IMG/VR virus record: IMGVR_UViG_3300035698_023427 | Location: 1 to 20,106 of that record | Strand: one strand, 5' to 3' | DNA from: a virus | DNA length: 20,106 nt | In this document: positions 14,176-20,106 of the stretch, in pieces | Layout of the letters: every line of letters starts with the position of its first letter | How positions within the stretch are numbered: the stretch's first letter is position 1 | Made by a program: the position numbers and the translations under genes | The notes under the pieces: generated by a model | What the model was told of the DNA's origin: nothing | Database searches by the model: none | What the model saw: only the letters and a program-made list of their open reading frames with translations

Positions 14176-14418
14176 GTGAAAGAAAAATCAGAATTAAAAC
14201 GGTTACTTGGCGGAAATATTAAACGGTTGCGACTCTCCCGTAACTGGGGCGTTGTTGGTCTCGCGGATTCAGCGGGTGTGGCGTTTTCCTCTGTCTCGCA
14301 TATTGAGATAGGGCGGCTATTGCCGAATGTCTACACGTTGCACAGAATCGCCTGCGCTCTTGGCGTAACGATTGACCAGCTTATGCAGGAGCCTAACGGA
14401 AAGGACGAGACTCGATGA
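14176..14418 (+). CDS. Small XRE-family HTH regulator
   Basis: 80 aa starting at GTG 14176 with AAAGGGG about 6 nt upstream. An XRE domain fills the protein: LLGGNIKRLRLSRNWGVVGL (10-29), ADSAGVAFSSVSHIEIGRLLP (30-50) and LHRIACALGVTIDQLM (55-70). It is a second XRE protein distinct from the repressor. Its first-gene position in a tightly overlapping set of tiny Cys-rich genes suggests it controls that set, as in many accessory modules. Stop overlaps the next ATG (ATGA). Confidence 0.82.
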   Translation: MKEKSELKRLLGGNIKRLRLSRNWGVVGLADSAGVAFSSVSHIEIGRLLPNVYTLHRIACALGVTIDQLMQEPNGKDETR

Positions 14419-14708
14419 ACTGCATACACGAAAACCCTTGTTCAGACAGAGACCCAGAGACATGCAAGAATACTAAATGCCCGGCAAATCGCGCTGTTCA
14501 TCGTAGTTCTCCATCCGCTTGTTCTGTGACTCCCGTGCGGAACCCTGTACGCGGGCTGAACGAAGCCCTGCATGAATACAGGACCAAGCACACGACCATG
14601 GATAAAGATGAGTTTTACGACAGCGGTTGCTACAGCGCGTTTATGTGGGCGTGGCAGCATTCGTCTGTCACACAGAACGCTGATCTTGACCGGCAGGGGG
14701 AAGCATGA
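14415..14708 (+). CDS. Small protein with N-terminal Cys cluster
   Basis: 97 aa, starting in an ATGA overlap with the XRE gene. Cys3, Cys9, Cys17 and Cys22 (C-x5-C-x7-C-x4-C) in the first 25 residues could bind a metal. The C-terminal half (LNEALHEYRTK; DEFYDSGCYSAFMWAWQH) is helical and aromatic. No family recognised. It is the first of three consecutive tiny proteins with four clustered Cys, all joined by ATGA overlaps. Confidence 0.65.
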   Translation: MNCIHENPCSDRDPETCKNTKCPANRAVHRSSPSACSVTPVRNPVRGLNEALHEYRTKHTTMDKDEFYDSGCYSAFMWAWQHSSVTQNADLDRQGEA

Positions 14709-15004
14709 TCTTGAGATGTAAAAAGTGTCTGCATGGAAACACACATGATAAATCAACATGTTACCACTGCAAAGCCGAGCTTCCTCCTGTACGTGTCGAA
14801 AATTTTGTTGGCCACGCTTCCACGCGCTTACTTGCGACAAAGGCTGATCTCATTGACGCCTTGGAATTGCTGGATGTCCGGGGAGACTACCCCGAAAAAA
14901 GAAGGCTATTGGGCTTTATGATGGCAATCGACGCGCTACGTGATTCGATGGCCAACAGAGTATTAGACAGAAACGATCCACCTAATAAGGACACACAATG
15001 CTAG
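14705..15004 (+). CDS. Small zinc-ribbon-like protein
   Basis: 99 aa, ATGA overlap with the gene before. Cys5, Cys8, Cys19 and Cys22 (CKKC...CYHC) form a clear C-x2-C-x10-C-x2-C zinc-ribbon motif. The remainder is a helical segment (TKADLIDALELLDVRG; LLGFMMAIDALRDSM) that could be a partner-binding or oligomerising helix. No family recognised. The stop codon follows the start of the next gene by a few bases. Confidence 0.65.
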   Translation: MILRCKKCLHGNTHDKSTCYHCKAELPPVRVENFVGHASTRLLATKADLIDALELLDVRGDYPEKRRLLGFMMAIDALRDSMANRVLDRNDPPNKDTQC

Positions 15005-15141
15005 GAACGAAAGACAAACCTGCGGCGACTTGTAAGGGCTGCCCAATCTATAAACCCGGCTGGTGCAGCCTCTACGGATCCATCATCAATCTCGACAGAC
15101 CAGTAACCGCCTGCCGCAAGCGAAAGGAAATCACGCAATGA
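14998..15141 (+). CDS. 47-aa Cys4 protein
   Basis: This short frame starts at ATG 14998, overlapping the end of the zinc-ribbon gene, and ends with TGA overlapping the next ATG at 15138 (ATGA). It encodes 47 residues with Cys12, Cys15, Cys23 and Cys39 (TCKGCPIYKPGWCSLYGS and later TACRK). That spacing fits a metal-binding knuckle. The double overlap in the same style as its neighbours is the main argument that it is a real gene. No family recognised. Confidence 0.6.
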   Translation: MLGTKDKPAATCKGCPIYKPGWCSLYGSIINLDRPVTACRKRKEITQ

Positions 15142-15524
15142 AAGATAAGCCGACACCGGACGATGTTGCGGCCTATGCTGAAACGCTGAACTATAAAGGA
15201 TTCGACGGCGAGGCTTTTGTTGACCACTGGTCAACGCGCGGCTGGCTCGTTCGTCCGGGGATCCACATGCAAGACTGGAAAGCGGCGGTGCGGACCTGGC
15301 AGCGGAACCGCCGCCGGTGGGATGCCGAGAAGGCCGCGGCCACGGGCGAAAGAGCGCTGTTCTCGCCGGCAGAGGAGTCCGCGATTGCGGACTACGCCAA
15401 GCTGGCCGCGCACATTATCGAGCACCAGCGCGGCTACCAGATCGACCGGCTCTATAGCAAGGTGCGCAATACGCTAGGCAACACCGCCCTGAACGAAGTG
15501 CGCCGCCGGGCAAAGGGGAAATGA
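15138..15524 (+). CDS. Stand-alone copy of a phage replication-protein C-terminal domain
   Basis: 128 aa. PTPDDVAAYAETLNYKGFDGEAFVDHWSTRGW, with HMQDWKAAVRTWQRN after it, has the layout often seen at the C-terminus of phage replication-initiation and DnaD-like proteins (P-T-x-E-x-V...F-x-x-x-W...W-K-A-A-V-R-x-W). Here it is a separate gene without the N-terminal DNA-binding half, followed by a basic helical tail. It could bind host replication proteins or DNA. It is the last early-type gene: its TGA overlaps the ATG of the head gene F. Confidence 0.68.
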   Translation: MKDKPTPDDVAAYAETLNYKGFDGEAFVDHWSTRGWLVRPGIHMQDWKAAVRTWQRNRRRWDAEKAAATGERALFSPAEESAIADYAKLAAHIIEHQRGYQIDRLYSKVRNTLGNTALNEVRRRAKGK

Positions 15525-16399
15525 TGAAACAGAAAGGATCCATGATGGATGAGTTTGTCTTTGGGCCGATGCCGCATGCGCGGGCTCGGGAGATTCTGGC
15601 CGGCAAACCGGCGGTGACGCGGGAGGTGTTTGATCGCCTGCTGCCGGAGCTGCAAGCGCGGGCCTTAACGATGACGGGGATCGAGGATGCAAACACGCTG
15701 GAGCGGCTACGCGGGCTGCTCGATGGCATTCCGGAGGGGCGTCCCTGGAATGAGGTCAAAGAGGAGGTGATCGAGGAGATCTCGCCGTGGCTGGGCGAGG
15801 AGAGCGCGCCGATCCGCGCGGAGCTGCTGATGCGCCACAACGGGTTCCAGGCGTATATGAGCGCAAAGGAACAGGTGATGGCTCGCCAGCGCGATGTGTA
15901 CCCGTACATGCAGTACATCAGCATGGAGGATGGCGCGGTGCGCGAGGCGCATGCCGCGCTTAATGGATTGATTATGCCTGCGGATTCTCCGTTCTGGGCG
16001 GACCACACGCCGCCCTGGGACTGGGGCTGCCGCTGCGAGAAGGTGCCGCTACAGGATTATGAGGTGGCGGAGATCGCGCAGGACCAGGACGTGGCGGACC
16101 GGGCCAGTGAGGGCACGGCGGGCTGGGTGCCTGGACCGGCAGAGCAGCGGGCGATTGAGCGCGACGGGCGTGTCTCGCTAGGCCCGAATATGAATGTGGA
16201 CGTAACGGCCCCACGCAAACGCGCGGGCCGCGAGCGCGGCACCTTTGGCTGGAACCCTGGGGATATGCGTGTCTCGCTGGCTGATCTGCGCGAGCAGTAT
16301 GCCCCGGAGGTGTTCGATGTGTTCGAGGCGTATGCCCGGCGCACGCCGCTCGAAGATGGCCGCTCGCTCTGGGCGTGGCTGGAGGAGGGCCTGGTATGA
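15521..16399 (+). CDS. F: Minor head protein, Mu gpF-like (SPP1 gp7 family)
   Basis: 292 aa. The family signature is present: REAHAALNG (141-149), DSPFWADHTPPWDWGCRCE (155-173). These proteins sit in or near the portal vertex and help head assembly or DNA ejection. The ATG at 15521 overlaps the previous TGA; ATG 15524 or 15542 could also be used, the latter with AAGGA upstream. In Mu, F directly follows the portal gene; here it directly follows an early gene and the portal lies on the other strand. The C-terminal 120 residues are basic and not recognised. Confidence 0.88.
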   Translation: MMKQKGSMMDEFVFGPMPHARAREILAGKPAVTREVFDRLLPELQARALTMTGIEDANTLERLRGLLDGIPEGRPWNEVKEEVIEEISPWLGEESAPIRAELLMRHNGFQAYMSAKEQVMARQRDVYPYMQYISMEDGAVREAHAALNGLIMPADSPFWADHTPPWDWGCRCEKVPLQDYEVAEIAQDQDVADRASEGTAGWVPGPAEQRAIERDGRVSLGPNMNVDVTAPRKRAGRERGTFGWNPGDMRVSLADLREQYAPEVFDVFEAYARRTPLEDGRSLWAWLEEGLV

Positions 16400-16905
16400 G
16401 CGCCGCCGCCAAGATGCAGATTACGCGCAACACGCTGACGCCTGCGCTCCGCGCGGCTGCCGCGCGGCTGCGGAGTACGCGCCCGGTGGTGGAGGCGATG
16501 TGTCTGGCGGTGCTCTCGATCTCGCAGCGGGCGTTCTCGCAGAGCGCGCTGCGGGCGGCCCCTTGGCCGAACCTTTCTGATGGTAGCGCCGCGCGGCTGC
16601 GCCGCAGTGGCCAGCTCTGGAAGGGGCTGCATGTGGCGGGGGTGGGCGAACGGTCTGGCCTCGTGGGTGTGAACGCGATCTATGGGGCGGTGCACCAGTT
16701 CGGGGCCACGATTAGACCGAAATCTGGCAAGTCGCTGGTGTTCCGGCTGGGCGGCAAGACTGTGTTTGCCCGCAAGGTGACGATTCCGGCCCGCCCGTTT
16801 CTGCCGTTCTCGGTTGATGGCAAGCTGATACCCGCCGCGCAGCGGGGAGTGCGCGCCGCGATCGAGACCAAGATACGAAGTCTCTCGGGCGGCGCGTTTA
16901 AATAG
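16396..16905 (+). CDS. G: Virion morphogenesis protein, Mu gpG-like
   Basis: 169 aa, ATGA overlap with F. Family blocks are LRRSGQLWKGLHV (68-80), IYGAVHQFGATI (95-106) and IPARPFLPF (130-138), typical of the Mu gpG / P2 gpS tail-completion group. It is thought to act in head-tail connection or tail assembly. The N-terminus is Arg/Ala-rich and helical. It is shorter in the loop region than some relatives but all blocks are present. Confidence 0.87.
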   Translation: MSAAAKMQITRNTLTPALRAAAARLRSTRPVVEAMCLAVLSISQRAFSQSALRAAPWPNLSDGSAARLRRSGQLWKGLHVAGVGERSGLVGVNAIYGAVHQFGATIRPKSGKSLVFRLGGKTVFARKVTIPARPFLPFSVDGKLIPAAQRGVRAAIETKIRSLSGGAFK

Positions 16906-17110
16906 CGCACAGAAGCCCCCGCGAAACCCCGCGAAGCCGGGGGGACCGCGAAATCCGCCCCCACGCCCGCGCGGCTTGCGCGGTGCGCTTAAGGGGCCTT
17001 CAGTACAAAGGGTGTCAAAGCTGAACCCTTTTCCGCATCATCCGCACCGCGCATACCCTTCTGCTTTTCTTTGCGTTAGTCTGGGCACCGCAATGAGACA
17101 GAGAAAAAAC
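16906..17110 (+). promoter_or_regulatory. 205-bp gap before the protease gene, with a small hairpin
   Basis: The only sizeable gap in the plus-strand head cluster. It begins with a C-rich stretch (about 16912-16980) having CCGCGAA repeated three times in different contexts, and contains AAAGGGT (17007-17013) pairing with ACCCTTT (17025-17031), followed by T. No convincing -35/-10 was found. It could hold a late promoter or a weak attenuator. Reading frames through it lack a ribosome binding site. Confidence 0.35.
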
Positions 17111-18190
17111 ATGCAGATTCGGGTGTACCGCGGCGAGGCCGTGAGCAATGGGGCGCTAGCCGCTCCGGAGCTTCCGGCACGGCTCAAGGTTCTGCCCTGG
17201 GGCGAGAGCCAAAGCACGAAGGGGCGGGTCGTCGTCGGCGGCCTTACGCTCGCCGTGCTTTCGGCAGAGCAGCGCACGGCTGGCTTCGAGCGGGTGGCGC
17301 TGGACTTCGAGCACAACACCGTACCCGGCACGCGGGCATACACTGAGGCGGGTGAACCGCGACCGGTGGCAGCGTACGGCACGGTGGAGGTGATCGAGGG
17401 CCAGGGGCTTTTCCTGACCGGGCTGGTCTGGACTCCGGAGGGCATCCGGGCCGCGCGCAACTTTGAGGATCTTTCTCCCGCCGTTCGCCAGAACGCCGCA
17501 GGGGAGGTGCTCTTCGTCCACTCGGTGGCACTGACGCGCAACGGCGCGGTGCATGATCTGCAGTTCTACTCGGTCGCGACAGAGATCGAAACACAAAACC
17601 AACAGGAGACAAGCATGAAGGAATGGATGTTGAAACTGCTCGGGCTGAATGCCGAGGCAACGGATGATGAGATCAGCACGGCGGCAGAGGCTATGGCCCC
17701 GGCGCTACTGGTGCTCTCGGCACTGGACGAACAGGCACGCGCCGCGCTGCCGAAGCTGCTGCTGCTTGATGCCAGCAAATTGACGGGGCTCTGCGCGCTC
17801 TCTGCTGAGGACCTGCAGGCGAAGCTGACGGTGCTTTCTGCCGTTGGCGATTCGAGCAAGGCCACCATCGAGGGGCTGGTCTCGCGGCTTAGCCTGGTTG
17901 AAGGCCAGGTGCAGACGTTCTCGGTCGAGAAGACGAAGAGCGAACGCCAGTTGATTCTCGACCGCGCCGGGCGCGAGGGTAAGGTGATCCCTCTGTCTGC
18001 CGAGCAGATTGCGGCGATGGACCTGACTATTCTCTCGACACTTTGCGAGAAGCTCCCGGCCACGGTGCCGGTGAACCAGCGCACGGTTGAGGATGTGCGC
18101 ACGCACAGCGCGGGCACGCAGGGCCGCAACAACCCCAACCGCCCGGCGATCGCGGCGGCGTTCGGAATGAAACCGGAAGATCTGGACTAA
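17111..18190 (+). CDS. I: Head maturation protease, Mu gpI-like
   Basis: 359 aa from ATG 17111; ATG 17093 is an alternative, and neither has a clear ribosome binding site. The N-terminal 160 residues follow the Mu I protease layout: ALDFEHNT (63-70), GLVWTPEGIRA (104-114), FEDLSPAV (118-125), VHSVALTRN (136-144). This enzyme processes the scaffold, and in Mu the assembly core, during prohead maturation. From residue 169 the sequence is a helical, Leu/Ala/Glu-rich scaffold domain that can also be made separately. It precedes the DUF2190-like gene and T as in Mu-like phages. Confidence 0.87.
   Translation: MQIRVYRGEAVSNGALAAPELPARLKVLPWGESQSTKGRVVVGGLTLAVLSAEQRTAGFERVALDFEHNTVPGTRAYTEAGEPRPVAAYGTVEVIEGQGLFLTGLVWTPEGIRAARNFEDLSPAVRQNAAGEVLFVHSVALTRNGAVHDLQFYSVATEIETQNQQETSMKEWMLKLLGLNAEATDDEISTAAEAMAPALLVLSALDEQARAALPKLLLLDASKLTGLCALSAEDLQAKLTVLSAVGDSSKATIEGLVSRLSLVEGQVQTFSVEKTKSERQLILDRAGREGKVIPLSAEQIAAMDLTILSTLCEKLPATVPVNQRTVEDVRTHSAGTQGRNNPNRPAIAAAFGMKPEDLD
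17615..18190 (+). CDS. Z: Scaffold protein nested in frame in gene I (Mu gpZ-like)
   Basis: An internal ATG at 17615, in the frame of gene I, has AGGAG about 7 nt upstream, a far better ribosome binding site than that of gene I itself. It would yield 191 residues, MKEWMLKLLGLN to the shared stop, helical and rich in Leu, Ala and Glu, with heptad-like VEGQVQTFSVEKTKSERQ (about residues 95-115). In Mu the scaffold Z is made from exactly such an internal start in gene I. This is therefore predicted from sequence and family precedent. Confidence 0.8.
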   Translation: MKEWMLKLLGLNAEATDDEISTAAEAMAPALLVLSALDEQARAALPKLLLLDASKLTGLCALSAEDLQAKLTVLSAVGDSSKATIEGLVSRLSLVEGQVQTFSVEKTKSERQLILDRAGREGKVIPLSAEQIAAMDLTILSTLCEKLPATVPVNQRTVEDVRTHSAGTQGRNNPNRPAIAAAFGMKPEDLD

Positions 18191-18194
18191 GGGT

Positions 18195-18220
18195 AAAGTC
18201 GAAAGTCGAAAGTCGAAAAA
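18195..18220 (+). repeat. Triplicate AGTCGAA tract
   Basis: AAAGTCGAAAGTCGAAAGTC followed by GAAAAA lies between the I stop codon and the next gene's ribosome binding site. A shorter relative, AAAGTCGAAAGCTGAAATAA, occurs at 5400-5419. Such tracts are common intergenic repeats in some environmental bacteria. Function unknown. Confidence 0.6.
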
Positions 18221-18250
18221 TTGGAATACGTTAACAAAGGAGATGATGAG

Positions 18251-19024
18251 ATGAAGAAGACAGGGATGATGATTAGTGTGTGGATGATCCTGGCGTTTGC
18301 TGGGTGGGCGGCGTTGCCGGCGATGGCGGCATTGACGGCGGAGCGGGATACGCCTGAGCGTACCGGCGAGCTGGTGGCGGTTGGCGTGGCCAGCAACACC
18401 ACGATCTATGCCGGATCGATGGTGGCGGTTTCTGCCACTGGTTACGCGCTGCCGGCCAGCGACACGGCGGGGCTCAAGGTTTTGGGCCGCGCGGAATCGA
18501 CCGTTGATAACAGCGGTACTGCCGGCGACGGCGCACAGACGATTGTGGTGCGGCGCGGGGTTTTTCGCTGGACCAATGGAGACACCTTTACGGTGGCCGA
18601 CGTGGGCACACTGGCTTATGTGGAGGACGACGCCCAGGTGCAGAAGGCTGGCGCGGCGACCTACGACATTATCGCGGGGCTGATCATTGCGGTGGATACG
18701 CAGGGCGTGTGGGTGGACACCTACTCGCTGCCAGCCTCGGGATCCGCGTCTGTGGTCAACCTGACGGCCAGCGGCACGGCAGCGATCACGGGCAACGCCA
18801 CCGTGGGCGGGACGCTCGGTGTGACCGGCAACGGGACCGTGGGCGGGACGCTCGGTGTGACCGGGGTGATGACGCTCACGGCAGCCCCGAAGCTGACGGC
18901 TACGACCGCGGCCGGTGGCGAGACGGTGGCGATGACCAATGCGCCTGCCGCCGGAGATCCGATCTGGGTAGACGTGGCGGTCGGTACGAACACGTATGTA
19001 ATCCCACTGTTCCCTGCGCAATAG
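18251..19024 (+). CDS. DUF2190-like head protein with signal peptide and repeat C-terminus
   Basis: 257 aa from ATG 18251 with AAGGAG 8 nt upstream. Residues about 1-26 look like a Sec signal peptide: MKKTG, a hydrophobic run MISVWMILAFAGWAALP, then AMA before ALTAERD. From residue 27 the pattern (AERDTPERTGELVAVGVASN; IYAGSMVAVSATGYALPASD; GVFRW; ADVGTLAYVEDD) is that of DUF2190-type small head or decoration proteins, placed before the capsid gene as usual. The C-terminal part has two 12-residue repeats (TGNATVGGTLGV, TGNGTVGGTLGV), like fibre segments. A signal peptide on a capsid protein is odd; the SD-less in-frame ATG after it (18323) could make a version without it. Confidence 0.8.
   Translation: MKKTGMMISVWMILAFAGWAALPAMAALTAERDTPERTGELVAVGVASNTTIYAGSMVAVSATGYALPASDTAGLKVLGRAESTVDNSGTAGDGAQTIVVRRGVFRWTNGDTFTVADVGTLAYVEDDAQVQKAGAATYDIIAGLIIAVDTQGVWVDTYSLPASGSASVVNLTASGTAAITGNATVGGTLGVTGNGTVGGTLGVTGVMTLTAAPKLTATTAAGGETVAMTNAPAAGDPIWVDVAVGTNTYVIPLFPAQ
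18791..18862 (+). repeat. Two tandem 36-bp repeats in the DUF2190-like gene
   Basis: Copies at 18791-18826 and 18827-18862 differ at only two bases and encode TGN(A/G)TVGGTLGV twice. They are in frame, 12 codons each. Such units form beta-rich fibres in tail and head fibre proteins and may vary in number between relatives. Confidence 0.8.
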
Positions 19025-19115
19025 TGGCAAACCCCGGCCCCGGCAACGGGGCTGGATAATCTATAAACAATAGCAGCAAAACAGCAACACAACAACGAAC
19101 CAAGGACGAAACAAA

Positions 19116-20015
19116 ATGGACATTAACAGAGCAAACATGACGGACATCTTCAAGGGAATCGTGAAACAGTTCCAGGCGGGCGTGGACACCAAGCCGCGCG
19201 TGGACCTTTCCTTCCTGTTCTTCGAGTCGCCCAGCGCGACGGCGAGCAATCTCTACATCTGGCTGGACCGGATCCCCGGTTTCCGCGAGTGGGTGGGCGA
19301 CCGCGTTTACAACAACGTCAAGAGCAAACGCTATGAGGTTCTGAACCGCAAGTTCGAGGACAGCGTCCGGATGCTTTCCGACGACATTGCCGATGACCAG
19401 TACGGCGTGTATGGCCCGATCATGCAGATGATGGGCGAATCGTGGCAGGAACTGAAGTACCTGCTGGTGCTCGACGTGCTGCTCAACAACCCGCAGGCAT
19501 TTACCGGCAAGGCGTTCTTCGCCACCGACCATGCCTATGGCGAGAACACAATCTCGAACTTGGTGGCCACGGCCCTGAGCAAGACCACATTCGAGGCGGC
19601 GTTTACCGCTGCGGGTGGCTGGAAGTTTGGCAACAACGATCTGTGCAAGACGCGTTTCACGCACTTGCTGCACGGACCGAAGCTCTACGCCACGGCCTTT
19701 GGGATCGTGGACGCGGAGAAGGTCTCCGACGCCGAGGGCAACCTAGTGAGCAACCCGAATTACCGCCGCGCCATGCGCGTCGAGATTCCGGAGTTTGCTG
19801 GTGCAGCCGAGAACTTCTGGTGCCTGGTCGACGGCAGCCGCCCGAGCATTAAGGCGATTGTGCGGCAGATGCGCAAGGAAGCGGTGCCACTGATGGACAC
19901 CGACCCGGCCACGCTCGAGCGTACCGGCTACACCGACATCATGGCCAGCGGCCGGGGCGAGGGCGCACCGACCTTCCCCCACCTGGTCTACATGGGCCGT
20001 CCGGCCCAGGGTTGA
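19116..20015 (+). CDS. T: Major head protein, Mu gpT-like
   Basis: 299 aa with AAGGA about 9 nt upstream of the ATG. Typical gpT features are present: FKGIVKQFQAGVDTK (12-26), WLDRIPGFREWVGDRVYN (49-66), YEVLNRKFEDSVRMLSDDIADD (broken, 73-94), GVYGPIMQMMGESW (97-110) and the later TGKAFFATDHAYG. This is the HK97-fold capsid subunit, present at several hundred copies. It is followed by a strong palindrome before the next gene. Confidence 0.93.
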   Translation: MDINRANMTDIFKGIVKQFQAGVDTKPRVDLSFLFFESPSATASNLYIWLDRIPGFREWVGDRVYNNVKSKRYEVLNRKFEDSVRMLSDDIADDQYGVYGPIMQMMGESWQELKYLLVLDVLLNNPQAFTGKAFFATDHAYGENTISNLVATALSKTTFEAAFTAAGGWKFGNNDLCKTRFTHLLHGPKLYATAFGIVDAEKVSDAEGNLVSNPNYRRAMRVEIPEFAGAAENFWCLVDGSRPSIKAIVRQMRKEAVPLMDTDPATLERTGYTDIMASGRGEGAPTFPHLVYMGRPAQG

Positions 20016-20024
20016 TTAACCAAC

Positions 20025-20056
20025 GCTCTGGCGGCGGGGATCCCCGCCGCCAGAGC
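20025..20056. terminator. 32-bp perfect palindrome between capsid and next gene
   Basis: A perfect inverted repeat (arms 20025-20040 and 20041-20056), GC-rich and centred on GGGGATCCCC, lies 9 nt after the T stop codon. No run of T follows (next bases ATGATTTAATTTCT). It should fold into a stable hairpin that can reduce downstream expression or protect the capsid mRNA 3' end, as expected for a very highly expressed gene. Not a classical rho-independent terminator. Confidence 0.55.
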
Positions 20057-20085
20057 ATGATTTAATTTCTAAAGAGGAGGAAGAG

Positions 20086-20106
20086 ATGGCCACGAAGAGT
20101 AACAAA
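20086..20106 (+). CDS. Start of the next head/tail gene (truncated by window)
   Basis: AAAGAGGAGG 6-8 nt upstream of ATG 20086 marks a translated gene, of which only MATKSNK is visible. In Mu-like phages the gene after T is usually a small head or head-tail connector protein, but too little is present to say. Confidence 0.6.

Noticed and set aside
17705-19030. A 441-codon minus-strand frame spanning I/Z and the DUF2190-like gene
   Set aside because: It crosses two well supported plus-strand genes and the gap between them, is Arg/His-rich low-complexity sequence, and has no recognisable domain.
1-20106. CRISPR array, tRNA or rRNA genes
   Set aside because: No regularly spaced repeats with unique spacers and no cloverleaf or rRNA-like sequence noticed on reading both strands.

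Overview
The window holds most of a Mu-like transposable phage (Saltoviridae-type prophage), read here from what looks like its left end into the capsid genes. The evidence is a MuA-type transposase and MuB-type ATPase in tandem, a divergent repressor/Ner-like switch, a DUF3164 early gene, and recognisable homologues of Mu gp27 (small terminase), gp28 (large terminase), gp29 (portal), F, G, I/Z and T. DNA is moderately GC-rich with strong AGGAGG-type ribosome binding sites. Two copies of a CACAAAGAACGCAAAGAACA-type mini-repeat and several AAAGTCGAAAGTCGAAA tracts resemble short repeats common in environmental PVC-group and related bacteria, so such a host is a weak guess.

Layout. 1-117: end of a truncated Cys-rich reading frame, probably host. 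About 100-317: candidate phage end, with no gene and one strong hairpin. 318-5316, minus strand: a compact operon read right to left (membrane/coiled-coil protein, permuted papain-like peptidase, small wHTH-like protein, gp27-like, gp28-like terminase, gp29-like portal), i.e. the Mu lysis-to-portal block but inverted. 5447-5490: terminator. 5509-6583, minus strand: XRE repressor and a zinc-ribbon/YccF membrane protein, probably the lysogenic transcript. 6560-6612: divergent control region. 6612-15524, plus strand: a long early operon (Ner-like, ParB-like, transposase A, ATPase B, DUF3164, several small unknowns, then a lower-GC group of tiny genes including an XRE protein and three consecutive Cys4 proteins). 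15521-20106, plus strand: head genes F, G, I with nested scaffold Z, a DUF2190-like protein, major capsid T, a 32-bp perfect palindrome, and the first codons of the next gene.

How it works together. The XRE repressor probably holds the early promoter off by binding the repeats between the divergent genes. On induction the Ner-like protein and then A/B would drive replicative transposition. Terminase and portal, made from the opposite strand, must meet head proteins made from the plus strand. The most unusual features are the inverted terminase-portal block, a parS-like 24-bp palindrome inside the parB-like gene, an apparent signal peptide on the DUF2190-like head protein, and a transposase whose second catalytic position reads Glu rather than Asp.
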